Positions 1 through 5,732 of a stretch of DNA of 5,732 nucleotides are shown in pieces. This DNA is from JAHFQJ01 sp046050125 (GTDB taxonomy: Bacteria > Pseudomonadota > Gammaproteobacteria > Burkholderiales > Burkholderiaceae). The position numbers and the translations under genes were made by a program. The first letter of the stretch is position 1. Every line of letters starts with the position of its first letter. The notes below the pieces were generated by a model, which did not search any database, was not told where the DNA came from, and saw nothing but the letters and a program-made list of their open reading frames with translations. The stretch spans positions 1 through 5,732 of the forward strand of contig JBJOQB010000182.1 of assembly GCA_046050125.1 (NCBI GenBank), given 5' to 3'.

Positions 1-63
1 AATATCTTTATTTTTAATTCCTTTAATTACGCCATCTATTAGTATTCTGCTTGAAGTATTCAT
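1..63 (-). CDS. 5' end of an unidentified gene, cut by the left edge
   Basis: An open frame begins with ATG at 63-61 on the minus strand and stays open to base 1, giving 21 residues that begin MNTSSRILIDGV and continue with a lysine- and isoleucine-rich stretch. A weak purine run (AAGAAAA) lies just upstream, and a promoter-like TTGATA/TATAAT pair lies at 92-118. It is on the same strand as ccsB, 80 bases after the ccsB stop codon, so it could be read from its own promoter or by read-through from the cytochrome operon. The visible part is too short to assign a family. There is no obvious signal peptide or membrane segment in these residues. The call rests only on the open frame, the position of the ATG and the upstream promoter-like site, so it could be a chance opening in A/T-rich DNA. 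Confidence 0.42.
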   Translation of the reverse strand, partial: MNTSSRILIDGVIKGIKNKDI

Positions 64-91
64 ATATTTTCTTAAAATTATATTTTAATAT

Positions 92-118
92 ATTATAGCT
101 GATTTAAATTATTATCAA
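92..118 (-). promoter_or_regulatory. Promoter-like site ahead of the left-edge gene
   Basis: On the minus strand TTGATA (118-113) is followed after 15 bases by a perfect TATAAT (97-92), about 30 bases ahead of the ATG at 63. The -35 box matches the sigma-70 consensus at 5 of 6 positions, but the spacing is shorter than the usual 17. In DNA this rich in A and T, matches to TATAAT arise easily, so this is a weak call. Confidence 0.3.
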
Positions 119-143
119 TCAGTCTTTCTATTAGATAATATTT

Positions 144-1319
144 TTACAAAGTCCCATAAGAATGCAAACCCGATAAAAACATATTTACACCCATAAATGC
201 AAATGTAGTTACAAACAACCCAATAATTGCCCACCATGCCAGCACATTACCACGCCAGCCACTGATTAAACGCATATGTAACCATGCTGCATAATTTAAC
301 CATACAATTAAAGCCCAAACTTCTTTAGGGTCCCAACTCCAGTAACCACCCCATGCCTCAGCAGCCCATAATGCACCTAATATTGTAGCCAAAGTAAAAA
401 AAGCAAAACCTAAAGCAATTGCTTTATACATAATATCATCAATTATTTTTGTATTTGGTAGTTTTTCTGCAAACATATGCCTTTTACTTGATGAATTATT
501 ATTATCAATAGCAGTATTAGTAGTATAATTTAGCTTATTCTCGTAACTAAAACGGATAAGATAAGCACAACCAAGCATAGCTGCCAAAGCAAATGTACCA
601 TAACCAATAAAATTAGCAGGAACATGAATTTTCATCCACCAGCTTTGTAAGGCAGGTACTAATGGCTGAATTTCATGAGCTCCTCTCATTGCATACCAAA
701 CTAAAAATGCATTTGCACTAGCAATAATTGGCAATACAAAAGCTCCGAGCGATGGGGTTTTATAGTTATATTCATAATAAGAATATATAAGCAATGTAAT
801 TAAACAAAATAATACAAAGACTTCATATAAATTTGAAATTGGAATATGCCCAACATCTACGCTAATTAAATAACTTTCAAACCAACGCACAAGCATGCCT
901 GCAGTACCCATTACGATGGCGATGCTTACAAATTTACTTGCACATTTATATACAAAACTTGATGATTTCCACAAGCCAATCCAGTAACTTAGCATAGAGC
1001 TAAATATGCAAAATGTCATCCACATAATTGCTGTTTGGCTAGATAAAAAATATTTTAATAAAAATGATTTCTGAGCCATGTCTAAATTGCCATGATATGC
1101 ACTAATACCAAGCATAGCCAAAATAAAAGTAGCTAAAATTAATCTAGCAAATGGCTGAAAAAGATAAGCAATGTAAATTAATACAAAAGGCGTACCAATT
1201 AAAATACCCTTTTCGTAAATATCCATATAATGATTGAATTTTACAAAGCTAAAACCTGCTAATAAAAGCATAATTAAAGAATATAATATAAAGAATAAAT
1301 TAAATTTTTTTGATTTCAT
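144..1319 (-). CDS. ccsB: Cytochrome c biogenesis protein CcsB (CcsA/ResC family), heme exporter and ligase subunit
   Basis: This is the multi-pass heme-handling subunit of System II cytochrome c maturation. With ResB it brings heme to the periplasmic face of the inner membrane and joins it to CXXCH motifs of apocytochromes c. About ten or eleven hydrophobic segments are visible. Counting from the GTG codon at 1322, the tryptophan-rich WWD signature WGGYWSWDPKEVW lies at residues 324-336. The expected histidines are H233 (KIHVPANF), H349 (WLHMR, within the membrane) and H386 (GLHSY); the two outer ones flank the WWD domain and match the family's external heme ligands. The length (about 391) fits the betaproteobacterial form with extra N-terminal helices. 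The frame opens with GTG at 1322-1320, followed directly by ATG at 1319-1317; I chose the ATG, with AGAG seven bases ahead of it. The start overlaps the end of resB by 20 bases, so translation is probably coupled. An asparagine/serine-rich loop around residues 266-280 looks like tolerated low-complexity filler. Confidence 0.95.
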   Translation of the reverse strand: MKSKKFNLFFILYSLIMLLLAGFSFVKFNHYMDIYEKGILIGTPFVLIYIAYLFQPFARLILATFILAMLGISAYHGNLDMAQKSFLLKYFLSSQTAIMWMTFCIFSSMLSYWIGLWKSSSFVYKCASKFVSIAIVMGTAGMLVRWFESYLISVDVGHIPISNLYEVFVLFCLITLLIYSYYEYNYKTPSLGAFVLPIIASANAFLVWYAMRGAHEIQPLVPALQSWWMKIHVPANFIGYGTFALAAMLGCAYLIRFSYENKLNYTTNTAIDNNNSSSKRHMFAEKLPNTKIIDDIMYKAIALGFAFFTLATILGALWAAEAWGGYWSWDPKEVWALIVWLNYAAWLHMRLISGWRGNVLAWWAIIGLFVTTFAFMGVNMFLSGLHSYGTL

Positions 1320-3309
1320 CACTTATCTCTGTAAACTGGTTTTCACTATGCATATTTTCTCTTTGAAACTGCATTGCTAGTATTATAGTGTTATTTTGTT
1401 TAAGTAGCCATAAACGTTTTTCCTGAATAAATATCATTAAAAACACACCGACAACTAATAATAAACAACCTAAATATACAATATTTTGCCCTGGGGATTT
1501 TGTTACCTGAATTACACTAGCTTTCTTTTCATTAAATGAAGCAAGACTAAACCATGTATTTGTTTTTAATAATGAAGCATCAGATATAGCAATTAAAGCT
1601 CTTTGTAGATAATCTTGATTTTCTACGCTTTTATCTAATGGTTTATGTGAAATTTTTTGTTGGCTAATATCCCATAATTCCCATAAACTACCTTGTAGCA
1701 TACGTAAAATTACCTCACTTGCTTTTGCTTGCTCTTTAGCTGGTACAGTTTTTTGAATAAATTCAGATAATGCAGATAATCCGCCTTGTGCAAAAATATT
1801 CAATGCTTTATAACTACTTTCAAACAATGAACTTTGTAATTTTTCTGAATATTGTTTTGAATATTTTAATGCCGCTTGGCTACGCATATCTTGATTATGT
1901 AATGCTTGATATAGGCTTAACCAATCATCAATATTAGATGATGAAACACCAGCAGGAATATGTAAATACTTAAACGGCGTCATATTATCCGTTCGCATGC
2001 CAATCAAGTAAGTTGGTTTATCATTTACCATAATCGGCAACATGTAGCTATGGTAAGCTACTGCTTGCCCTGCACTATCACGTAAGGTATATTCGATTGA
2101 AGGGCCAATATTCTTAAATTTTTTATCTTTAATTTGTGCAGAACTACCATGTAAATTTTTAATTTTGTTTTGTTCTTTGGCATCTTTATTATCGCTATTG
2201 TTTTCTTGCAAATTATGTACATTAATTGCTCTAAAATCTGTTATATCTAATGTATATTCTTGATTATTCAGCTTAACTTTTTGCGATTGACCTACAATTA
2301 TTTTTAAATTTTCTTTTAATATGTTTTGTGAATTTAAATTTGATACTAAATTATTTGCTTTTAGCTCTAGGCTTGAGCCTCCATCTTCAAAAGACGCTTG
2401 AAATAAATTATATCCATTATAATTAAACGGCTTATTCACTTCTAAAGTTGCATCAACTACTTTATTATTTATGCTATCATTTATTTTTATATCGCTAACA
2501 AAACGCTTTGGCATACCTGTTTCGTAGTAATCAACCCAGAAACGTTTTAACTCAACATTAAATGGTAATTTTTGCCCTAGTATGCCATCTGTAGTGTTGA
2601 TAATTGCAAGATTTGCACTTTCGCCTTCAGGCACAAATAAATTAGCCCTAAAGCTAGCATTATCACTGGATAAAATAGCATTTTGCGGGATAATATTCTC
2701 ACCATTAAATGGTTTAATTTTGCCTTGCATTTGCAGAATTTTTAACGGCAAATTACCGTCAATTAATCCACCAACACATACCACTACTATGCCAATGTGT
2801 GCAAACAGGTAGCCCCATTTATTTGCCTTGCCTGATTTGCCTGCGATTAAGTAATTATTAATATCTTCATAAGTTTTAATTTTAAATTTAAAACCTTGTT
2901 TTTTTAAATAGCTTGTATAATCTTCAGCGCTATGCGACTTTTTATTTTCATCTAATTCAAATGATGTGTTTAGTGTTTGATTTTGTAGAAATTCTTTGCG
3001 AGCATTTAATTGATAGTTTTTAATTTGCTTATAAAATTTTGGCCACGTACGCATAATGCATAAGCAAGTAGAGATAACCAAAAAAGCTAGTATAAGCAAA
3101 AACCACCATGCACTGTAGATTTGATGTAAGTCTAAATATATAAATGCTTTACTCCAAAAATCGCCAAAGCGATTAACATAATTTGTGTATGGCTCAGCTT
3201 GTTTGAGGATTGTTCCGATAATACTTGATATTGCTATAACTAATAACATAGCAATAGCAAAACGCATTGATGTGAGCAGTTGAGTGAATTTACTAAAGTG
3301 TTTTAGCAT
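1300..3309 (-). CDS. resB: Cytochrome c biogenesis protein ResB (Ccs1)
   Basis: ResB is the partner of CcsB in System II. It is thought to help move heme through the membrane and to present apocytochrome c to the ligase. The 669-residue product shows the family plan: a first helix at about residues 15-35, ending in the typical IIGTILKQAEPY; a second at about 66-87 (YSAWWFLLILAFLV); a third at about 164-184 (WGYLFAHIGIVVVCVGG) containing H171, a likely heme-ligand histidine; a long periplasmic domain to about 605; and a last helix at about 610-628 ending IQEKRLW, preceded by the conserved VTKSPGQ. A short tail follows. The start at 3309 is supported by the conserved SMRFAIAMLL just after it, although no clear Shine-Dalgarno sequence is visible. 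Residues 368-400 are a polar Asn/Lys/Asp-rich insert. It is the first gene of the operon, and its stop codon overlaps the start of ccsB. Nothing suggests that it is damaged. Confidence 0.95.
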   Translation of the reverse strand: MLKHFSKFTQLLTSMRFAIAMLLVIAISSIIGTILKQAEPYTNYVNRFGDFWSKAFIYLDLHQIYSAWWFLLILAFLVISTCLCIMRTWPKFYKQIKNYQLNARKEFLQNQTLNTSFELDENKKSHSAEDYTSYLKKQGFKFKIKTYEDINNYLIAGKSGKANKWGYLFAHIGIVVVCVGGLIDGNLPLKILQMQGKIKPFNGENIIPQNAILSSDNASFRANLFVPEGESANLAIINTTDGILGQKLPFNVELKRFWVDYYETGMPKRFVSDIKINDSINNKVVDATLEVNKPFNYNGYNLFQASFEDGGSSLELKANNLVSNLNSQNILKENLKIIVGQSQKVKLNNQEYTLDITDFRAINVHNLQENNSDNKDAKEQNKIKNLHGSSAQIKDKKFKNIGPSIEYTLRDSAGQAVAYHSYMLPIMVNDKPTYLIGMRTDNMTPFKYLHIPAGVSSSNIDDWLSLYQALHNQDMRSQAALKYSKQYSEKLQSSLFESSYKALNIFAQGGLSALSEFIQKTVPAKEQAKASEVILRMLQGSLWELWDISQQKISHKPLDKSVENQDYLQRALIAISDASLLKTNTWFSLASFNEKKASVIQVTKSPGQNIVYLGCLLLVVGVFLMIFIQEKRLWLLKQNNTIILAMQFQRENMHSENQFTEISDEIKKI

Positions 3310-3337
3310 TATTTATAGATTTGATTTTGTTTTATGT

Positions 3338-3383
3338 ATTATAACTGTTTTTACATGATATTTGTTGTTATAATACCAAGCAA
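3338..3383 (-). promoter_or_regulatory. Likely promoter region of the resB-ccsB operon
   Basis: On the minus strand TTGCTT (3383-3378) is followed after 17 bases by TATCAT (3360-3355), which matches the -10 consensus at 5 of 6 positions. A perfect TATAAT also occurs at 3343-3338, closer to the resB ATG, but lacks a good -35 box. Either could drive the operon. The positions are consistent with a short leader, but A/T richness makes chance matches common. Confidence 0.3.
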
Positions 3384-3391
3384 ATTATAAT
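3362..3391 (+). promoter_or_regulatory. Possible promoter for the plus-strand gene
   Basis: TTGTTG at 3362-3367 is followed after 18 bases by a perfect TATAAT at 3386-3391 on the plus strand. A second TATAAT lies at 3369-3374. If used, transcription would begin a few bases ahead of the open stretch at 3409 discussed as a displaced gene start, and about 115 bases before the ATG at 3515. The region is A/T-rich and shared with the divergent resB promoter, so this is tentative. Confidence 0.25.
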
Positions 3392-3408
3392 AAATTTTAT
3401 AAAAATAA

Positions 3409-3579
3409 ATCATAAAAATATCTATAAATACATCAAAATTAAATTTGCCTAACTCTAACTATACAGCGATAGGTCATGGCACAAATGCTACAACATTAAT
3501 TAATTTAAGCAAAAATGCTTGGGATATCTACCTTAGAAAAAGGAGATACCATATTTTTACATTTTCCTTATTGGAATAA
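3409..3579 (+). pseudogene. Open stretch in a neighbouring frame, possible displaced 5' end of the 3515-4117 gene
   Basis: After a stop at 3406-3408 this frame stays open to a stop at 3577-3579 and overlaps the 5' end of the plus-strand gene in a different frame. It reads IIKISINTSKLNLPNSN, then YTAIGHGTNATTLINLSKNA. This is a more protein-like composition than expected of A/T-rich spacer, with Gly, His, Pro, Ala and Trp present. It has no ATG; the natural start position is an ATA at 3412 where the protein would read (M)KISINTS. Between 3509 and 3576 both frames are open, so one indel there would join the two into a protein of roughly 235 residues. I infer a gene that has lost its start codon and suffered a frameshift, or a sequencing error in this stretch. 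The alternative is plain non-coding leader. Confidence 0.35.
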
Positions 3580-4117
3580 TTACCCAGAAAATGTCATATT
3601 TGGCATAAATTACTTAAAAATTTTAAGCCCAGAACCACTAAGACATTTTGTAAATAATAATGCATATGCAGATAAAATTGATATAGATAAAAATATAGAA
3701 TTATCCAAAGATTATATCTCAAATAATGTAGATGATATTGAATCAAGTAAAAGGCGTGAAAAACACTTAGTTTTACTGCTAAGCTTTAAGAAGAAAATAG
3801 AGAGTTCTCCGCAGTTAAAAGATGATTTTGATAAGCTAAGTAAAATACCAATTGTAGTGTTTTTTGAACAATTTGAAGAACTTCAATCATCACACCCTGA
3901 ATCAATGGTTGAAACATTTAAAGCAGGAAAAGTAAATTTAATTTTCTGTAAAGATGATAGTTTAGAATGTCTTAAATTAGTTTTAAATAGATGGAATATA
4001 CCACCAATTTCGTTACATTCTTTTTCTAAATTAAAAGAATTAGATGGTTTGGAAAGTGCAGAAGAAAGAAAAAATCAATTTCAGCTACTTTCAGAACCTA
4101 ATATTAAGACTAATTAA
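3515..4117 (+). CDS. Unrecognised 200-residue soluble protein, possibly a truncated gene
   Basis: A 200-codon open frame is very unlikely by chance in DNA this rich in A and T, so this is, or recently was, coding. I do not recognise the family. The product is acidic and lysine-rich with no signal peptide or membrane helix. Visible landmarks are KGDTIFLHFPYWNNYPENV at about residues 9-27, a charged region at about 55-85 that probably forms a helix (IESSKRREKHLVLLLSFKKK), and two strand-like segments, IPIVVFFEQF (about 110-119) and GKVNLIFCKD (about 137-146), suggesting an alternating alpha/beta fold. The ATG at 3515 follows an in-frame stop at 3506-3508 and has no convincing Shine-Dalgarno sequence. 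The true N-terminus may lie in the neighbouring frame from 3409. The 3' end runs into antisense sequence of an ATPase remnant, so the last few residues (about KTN) may not be original. It is convergent to the DUF4276 gene and divergent from resB. Confidence 0.6.
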   Translation: MLGISTLEKGDTIFLHFPYWNNYPENVIFGINYLKILSPEPLRHFVNNNAYADKIDIDKNIELSKDYISNNVDDIESSKRREKHLVLLLSFKKKIESSPQLKDDFDKLSKIPIVVFFEQFEELQSSHPESMVETFKAGKVNLIFCKDDSLECLKLVLNRWNIPPISLHSFSKLKELDGLESAEERKNQFQLLSEPNIKTN

Positions 4118-4192
4118 AATATTAATAGGTTTTAATTCTAATTCCAGTCCCTTAATTGATTTATAGCCATGAATATGGATTTTGCTTAACAT
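4091..4192 (-). pseudogene. N-terminal remnant of an AAA/SMC-like ATPase gene, cut just before Walker A
   Basis: From ATG at 4192-4190 the minus strand reads MLSKIHIHGYKSIKGL and then ELELKPINILI, followed by six unrelated residues and a stop at 4093-4091. The pattern of a short strand, 'GYKSIK', an 'LELELKPIN' strand and 'ILI' is the standard opening of COG4637/AAA_21-type ATPases. In them it is followed at once by the Walker A loop (GxNGxGKS). Here the resemblance stops exactly at that point, about base 4111, where the sequence becomes the tail of the convergent plus-strand gene. The piece lies downstream of the DUF4276 gene on the same strand. It could be the broken start of a second copy of the neighbouring ATPase or of a related one. 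It has no strong ribosome site. The identification rests on pattern recognition over 27 residues. Confidence 0.62.
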
Positions 4193-4259
4193 GTTTAGCT
4201 TTATTATTCTTTTGTAAAAAAATATTCACTGTTAGAGACTGTTTACGATTTATTCCCAT
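4161..4259 (-). CDS. Possible 32-residue small protein with a strong ribosome-binding site
   Basis: ATG at 4259-4257 is preceded by TTTAGGGGAATATT, which gives AGGGGA a good distance upstream and is one of the clearest Shine-Dalgarno-like sequences in this window. The frame encodes 32 residues beginning MGINRKQSLTVNIFL and ending NPYSWL, basic (about pI 10 by residue count) and without a membrane segment. It starts 63 bases after the DUF4276 stop on the same strand and overlaps the start of the ATPase remnant in a different frame. It might be a small leader peptide whose translation leads into the former ATPase start (their frames overlap by 32 bases), a small protein, or a chance opening. 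I know of no matching family. Confidence 0.25.
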   Translation of the reverse strand: MGINRKQSLTVNIFLQKNNKAKHVKQNPYSWL

Positions 4260-4268
4260 AATATTCCC
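4251..4268. repeat. Direct repeat TATTCCC, two copies 11 bases apart
   Basis: TATTCCC occurs at 4251-4257 and again at 4262-4268, starting one helical turn apart, in the spacer downstream of the DUF4276 gene. On the minus strand it reads GGGAATA twice, and the first copy there overlaps the strong ribosome-binding site of the small 32-residue frame. A pair of heptamers on the same helical face could be a protein-binding site, but two copies of seven bases is weak evidence. Confidence 0.25.
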
Positions 4269-4322
4269 CTAAATTTATATATATTAAGTTATGCCCATTT
4301 TATCATATATATTATGAAAATA

Positions 4323-4973
4323 TCATTTAGCTATGTTAACTATTAATTCTATCCAATTTTTAAAACGAGGATTTTTAGTAAATATATTTTGTAAGCCAAT
4401 TTGCTTTGCAATAGCAATCCCATCAATATCTTTAACATATCCTTTTATAATTTTATTTTTTAGCCTTTTTGATGGTGCTGTATCATCTCCACAATTTATT
4501 AATTCACAATTATCAGGATATGTATTTAATGTTTTAGTTAAATATTTAATATCATTAATTCTATTTCTAGGTATAATACTAAAATATTCTTTACTATGAA
4601 ATAGCAAACTTTCAAATTCATGAAGTTGAATATATGGAATAAATCTATCACTACATACTTCATCTTTCATTTTATCCTGCAACAAATTTAATATCTGATA
4701 TTTATCAGAATTTTTATGAGCATCTTCGGTATTTAAAAACTTCTTTTTAGGGAATTTGTAATAATCTATAAAAGTTGTTACAAAACATGATTCATCTCTT
4801 AATGAGTGCTTAATTTGTGGTTCTAAATCTTTCCAAGGCACTATACCACCTTTAGAATGCCAAATAAGCTGAGCTTCTAAATAAATATTAAATTTTTCTA
4901 GATAGTTTTGGAGTATGCTTTTGCAAAACTCTTGTTCTGTTTGCCCTTCACAAATAATTATAATTCTTTTCAT
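4323..4973 (-). CDS. DUF4276 family protein, TOPRIM-like putative effector paired with an ATPase
   Basis: The 216-residue protein shows the DUF4276 landmarks in order: IIIICEGQTEQEF at residues 4-16 with the conserved glutamate E9; TTFIDYYKFP at 66-75 with D70; IQLHEFESLLF at 115-125 with H118, E119 and E121; and the late DDTAPSKRLKNKIIKGY at 163-179 followed by IAKQIGL and a C-terminal NPRFKNWI. The acidic residues of the EGQTE and D-x-Y motifs are arranged like those of TOPRIM nucleases; the fold assignment is my inference from this pattern and from similarity in plan to OLD-type proteins. It is soluble and about full length for the family. The ATG at 4973 lies two bases after the stop of the upstream ATPase, so the two are surely one transcription unit and probably translationally coupled; a GGACAGG lies about 13 bases ahead. 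The partnership suggests that the ATPase controls this protein's activity. Confidence 0.85.
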   Translation of the reverse strand: MKRIIIICEGQTEQEFCKSILQNYLEKFNIYLEAQLIWHSKGGIVPWKDLEPQIKHSLRDESCFVTTFIDYYKFPKKKFLNTEDAHKNSDKYQILNLLQDKMKDEVCSDRFIPYIQLHEFESLLFHSKEYFSIIPRNRINDIKYLTKTLNTYPDNCELINCGDDTAPSKRLKNKIIKGYVKDIDGIAIAKQIGLQNIFTKNPRFKNWIELIVNIAK

Positions 4974-4975
4974 AT

Positions 4976-5732
4976 TTAGTAGTTAACCTGTCCATTAGCT
5001 ATTATATTTTTTTGCCATAACTCACCTAAACTGTAATCTTCAAGCCAATGCTCTAATTCTTGGCTATTTAAACGCTTAAAATTACTCTCGCCATTAATTT
5101 GGTCAACGGTTACTATATCTTCTGCTTCAAAATGATTAATTAATTCTACTGATTGAGTAGCAATTATTACTTGGCAACCTTGAGCAGATACTGACTTTAT
5201 TAATCCTGCTAATTTTGCAATGGCAAAAGGATGTAAACCAAGCTCTGGCTCATCAATTATTATCGTTTGTGGTAAATTTGGCTGTAAAAATAAAGTTGCT
5301 AAAGCAATAAAACGAATTGTTCCGTCTGATAAATCAGTAACACCCATTAATTGCTCAAATTCCTTATGTCTCCAAAGTAATTGTACGTCGCCATTTTCAT
5401 TTGGTTCAATAAAAAAATCTAAAAAATAAGGAGATATACTTTGGATAGTAGATACAATAAATCTATATGTATCATTATTATTTTTAAATATATTATATAA
5501 AAAAGCTCCAATATTTCTGCCATTTGACTCTAAAAAAGACTTATGAGTTTCTATATTAGATATTTGATTAAATGGGGAATTTCTACCCGTATCGTGGAAA
5601 TGGTATTTTTTTATGGAATAAATAAATTTTTTGTCTAATAAATTTTTAAATTTTTCATTGTAAATATCATTTAAAACATCTTTAAGTACTAATATATTAT
5701 TGTATTCATCGAAAGATAGGGCATGTTTATTT
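4976..5732 (-). CDS. AAA family ATPase (COG4637-like), C-terminal 251 residues, cut by the right edge
   Basis: The frame is open from the right edge to the stop at 4978-4976, so the ATG at 5347 is an internal methionine rather than the start; the N-terminus, including Walker A, lies outside the window. Visible in order are KKYHFHDTGRNSPF, GRNIGAFLYNIF, a segment reading ISPYFLDFFIEPNENGD, the ABC-type signature LSDGTIRFIALATLFLQP, the Walker B box TIIIDEPELGLHP with catalytic D-E, a switch region QVIIATQS, and a family-typical ending (DYSLGELWQKN). These match the predicted ATPases grouped as COG4637, related to SMC/RecF-type heads. Such proteins dimerise on ATP and often sit next to a nuclease-like partner; here the partner is the DUF4276 gene two bases downstream. 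The TQS in the switch region, where many ABC proteins have a histidine, is usual for this group as I recall it. All visible motifs are intact, so this copy is probably functional. Confidence 0.88.
   Translation of the reverse strand, partial: NKHALSFDEYNNILVLKDVLNDIYNEKFKNLLDKKFIYSIKKYHFHDTGRNSPFNQISNIETHKSFLESNGRNIGAFLYNIFKNNNDTYRFIVSTIQSISPYFLDFFIEPNENGDVQLLWRHKEFEQLMGVTDLSDGTIRFIALATLFLQPNLPQTIIIDEPELGLHPFAIAKLAGLIKSVSAQGCQVIIATQSVELINHFEAEDIVTVDQINGESNFKRLNSQELEHWLEDYSLGELWQKNIIANGQVNY

Noticed and set aside
98..124. CTGAT...ATCAG inverted repeat downstream of ccsB, as a terminator
   Set aside because: The arms are short, the loop is long, and no T tract follows; it also overlaps a promoter-like site.
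2582..2812. 76-codon open frame on the plus strand
   Set aside because: It lies wholly antisense to the well-conserved periplasmic domain of resB and shows no independent support; it is a shadow frame.
3540..3553. AAGGAG followed five bases later by ATA, as a possible alternative start for the plus-strand gene
   Set aside because: ATA is a very rare start codon, and the purine run is simply the in-frame codons for Glu-Lys-Gly-Asp inside the gene.
4303..4317. TCATA-TATAT-TATGA inverted repeat just past the DUF4276 stop, as a terminator
   Set aside because: The arms are five bases with a single G-C pair and no T run follows on the minus strand, so it would not form a stable hairpin.
4314..4325. 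ATG AAA ATA TCA on the plus strand resembling the possible (M)KIS start at 3412, as a duplicated gene start
   Set aside because: The likeness covers only about four codons of A/T-rich sequence and the frame closes after ten codons, so chance is the better explanation.
4333..4599. 88-codon open frame on the plus strand
   Set aside because: It is antisense to the DUF4276 gene, and its hydrophobic composition is what the opposite strand of a lysine/asparagine-rich gene gives.
5220..5429. 69-codon open frame on the plus strand
   Set aside because: It is antisense to the signature and Walker B region of the ATPase, whose motifs are unmistakable on the minus strand.
1..5732. CRISPR arrays, tRNA or rRNA genes, insertion sequences and integrase genes
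   Set aside because: I saw no regularly spaced repeats, no cloverleaf-like or rRNA sequence and no transposase or integrase motifs on either strand.

Overview
The window comes from an A+T-rich bacterial genome (roughly 30% G+C by eye). Two complete genes on the minus strand, resB and ccsB, encode the System II (Ccs/Res) cytochrome c maturation pair. They are separate, not fused as in many Epsilonproteobacteria. The large ~670-residue ResB and ~390-residue CcsB resemble the forms found in Betaproteobacteria and a few related Gammaproteobacteria. A low-G+C, possibly host-associated member of those groups is my best guess. No 16S or other firm taxonomic marker is present.

Layout from left to right. 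Positions 1-63 (minus) hold the start of an unidentified gene that runs off the left edge, with a promoter-like site upstream. Positions 144-3309 (minus) hold the resB-ccsB operon, resB first, with overlapping ends. Positions 3310-3514 form a short A/T-rich region between divergent genes. It contains promoter-like sites and an open stretch in a second reading frame that may be the displaced 5' end of the next gene. Positions 3515-4117 (plus) encode an unrecognised 200-residue soluble protein. Positions 4091-4192 (minus) hold something that six-frame listings miss: a 33-codon remnant that reads like the beginning of an AAA/SMC-type ATPase and stops just before its Walker A motif. The plus-strand gene ends inside this remnant. 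Positions 4323-5732 (minus) hold a two-gene accessory unit. It consists of an AAA ATPase of the COG4637 type, whose N-terminus lies beyond the right edge, and, two bases after its stop codon, a DUF4276 protein.

The left half is housekeeping: ResB and CcsB together carry heme across the inner membrane and attach it to apocytochromes c. The right half looks like accessory DNA. The ATPase-DUF4276 pair has the general plan of nucleotide-sensing ATPase plus TOPRIM-like effector systems such as OLD, Gabija and PARIS, so a role in phage or plasmid defence is plausible but unproven. The truncated ATPase start immediately downstream of the pair, fused to an unrelated and possibly frame-disrupted gene, suggests a past duplication and/or replacement event at this site. 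This is the most notable feature of the window.
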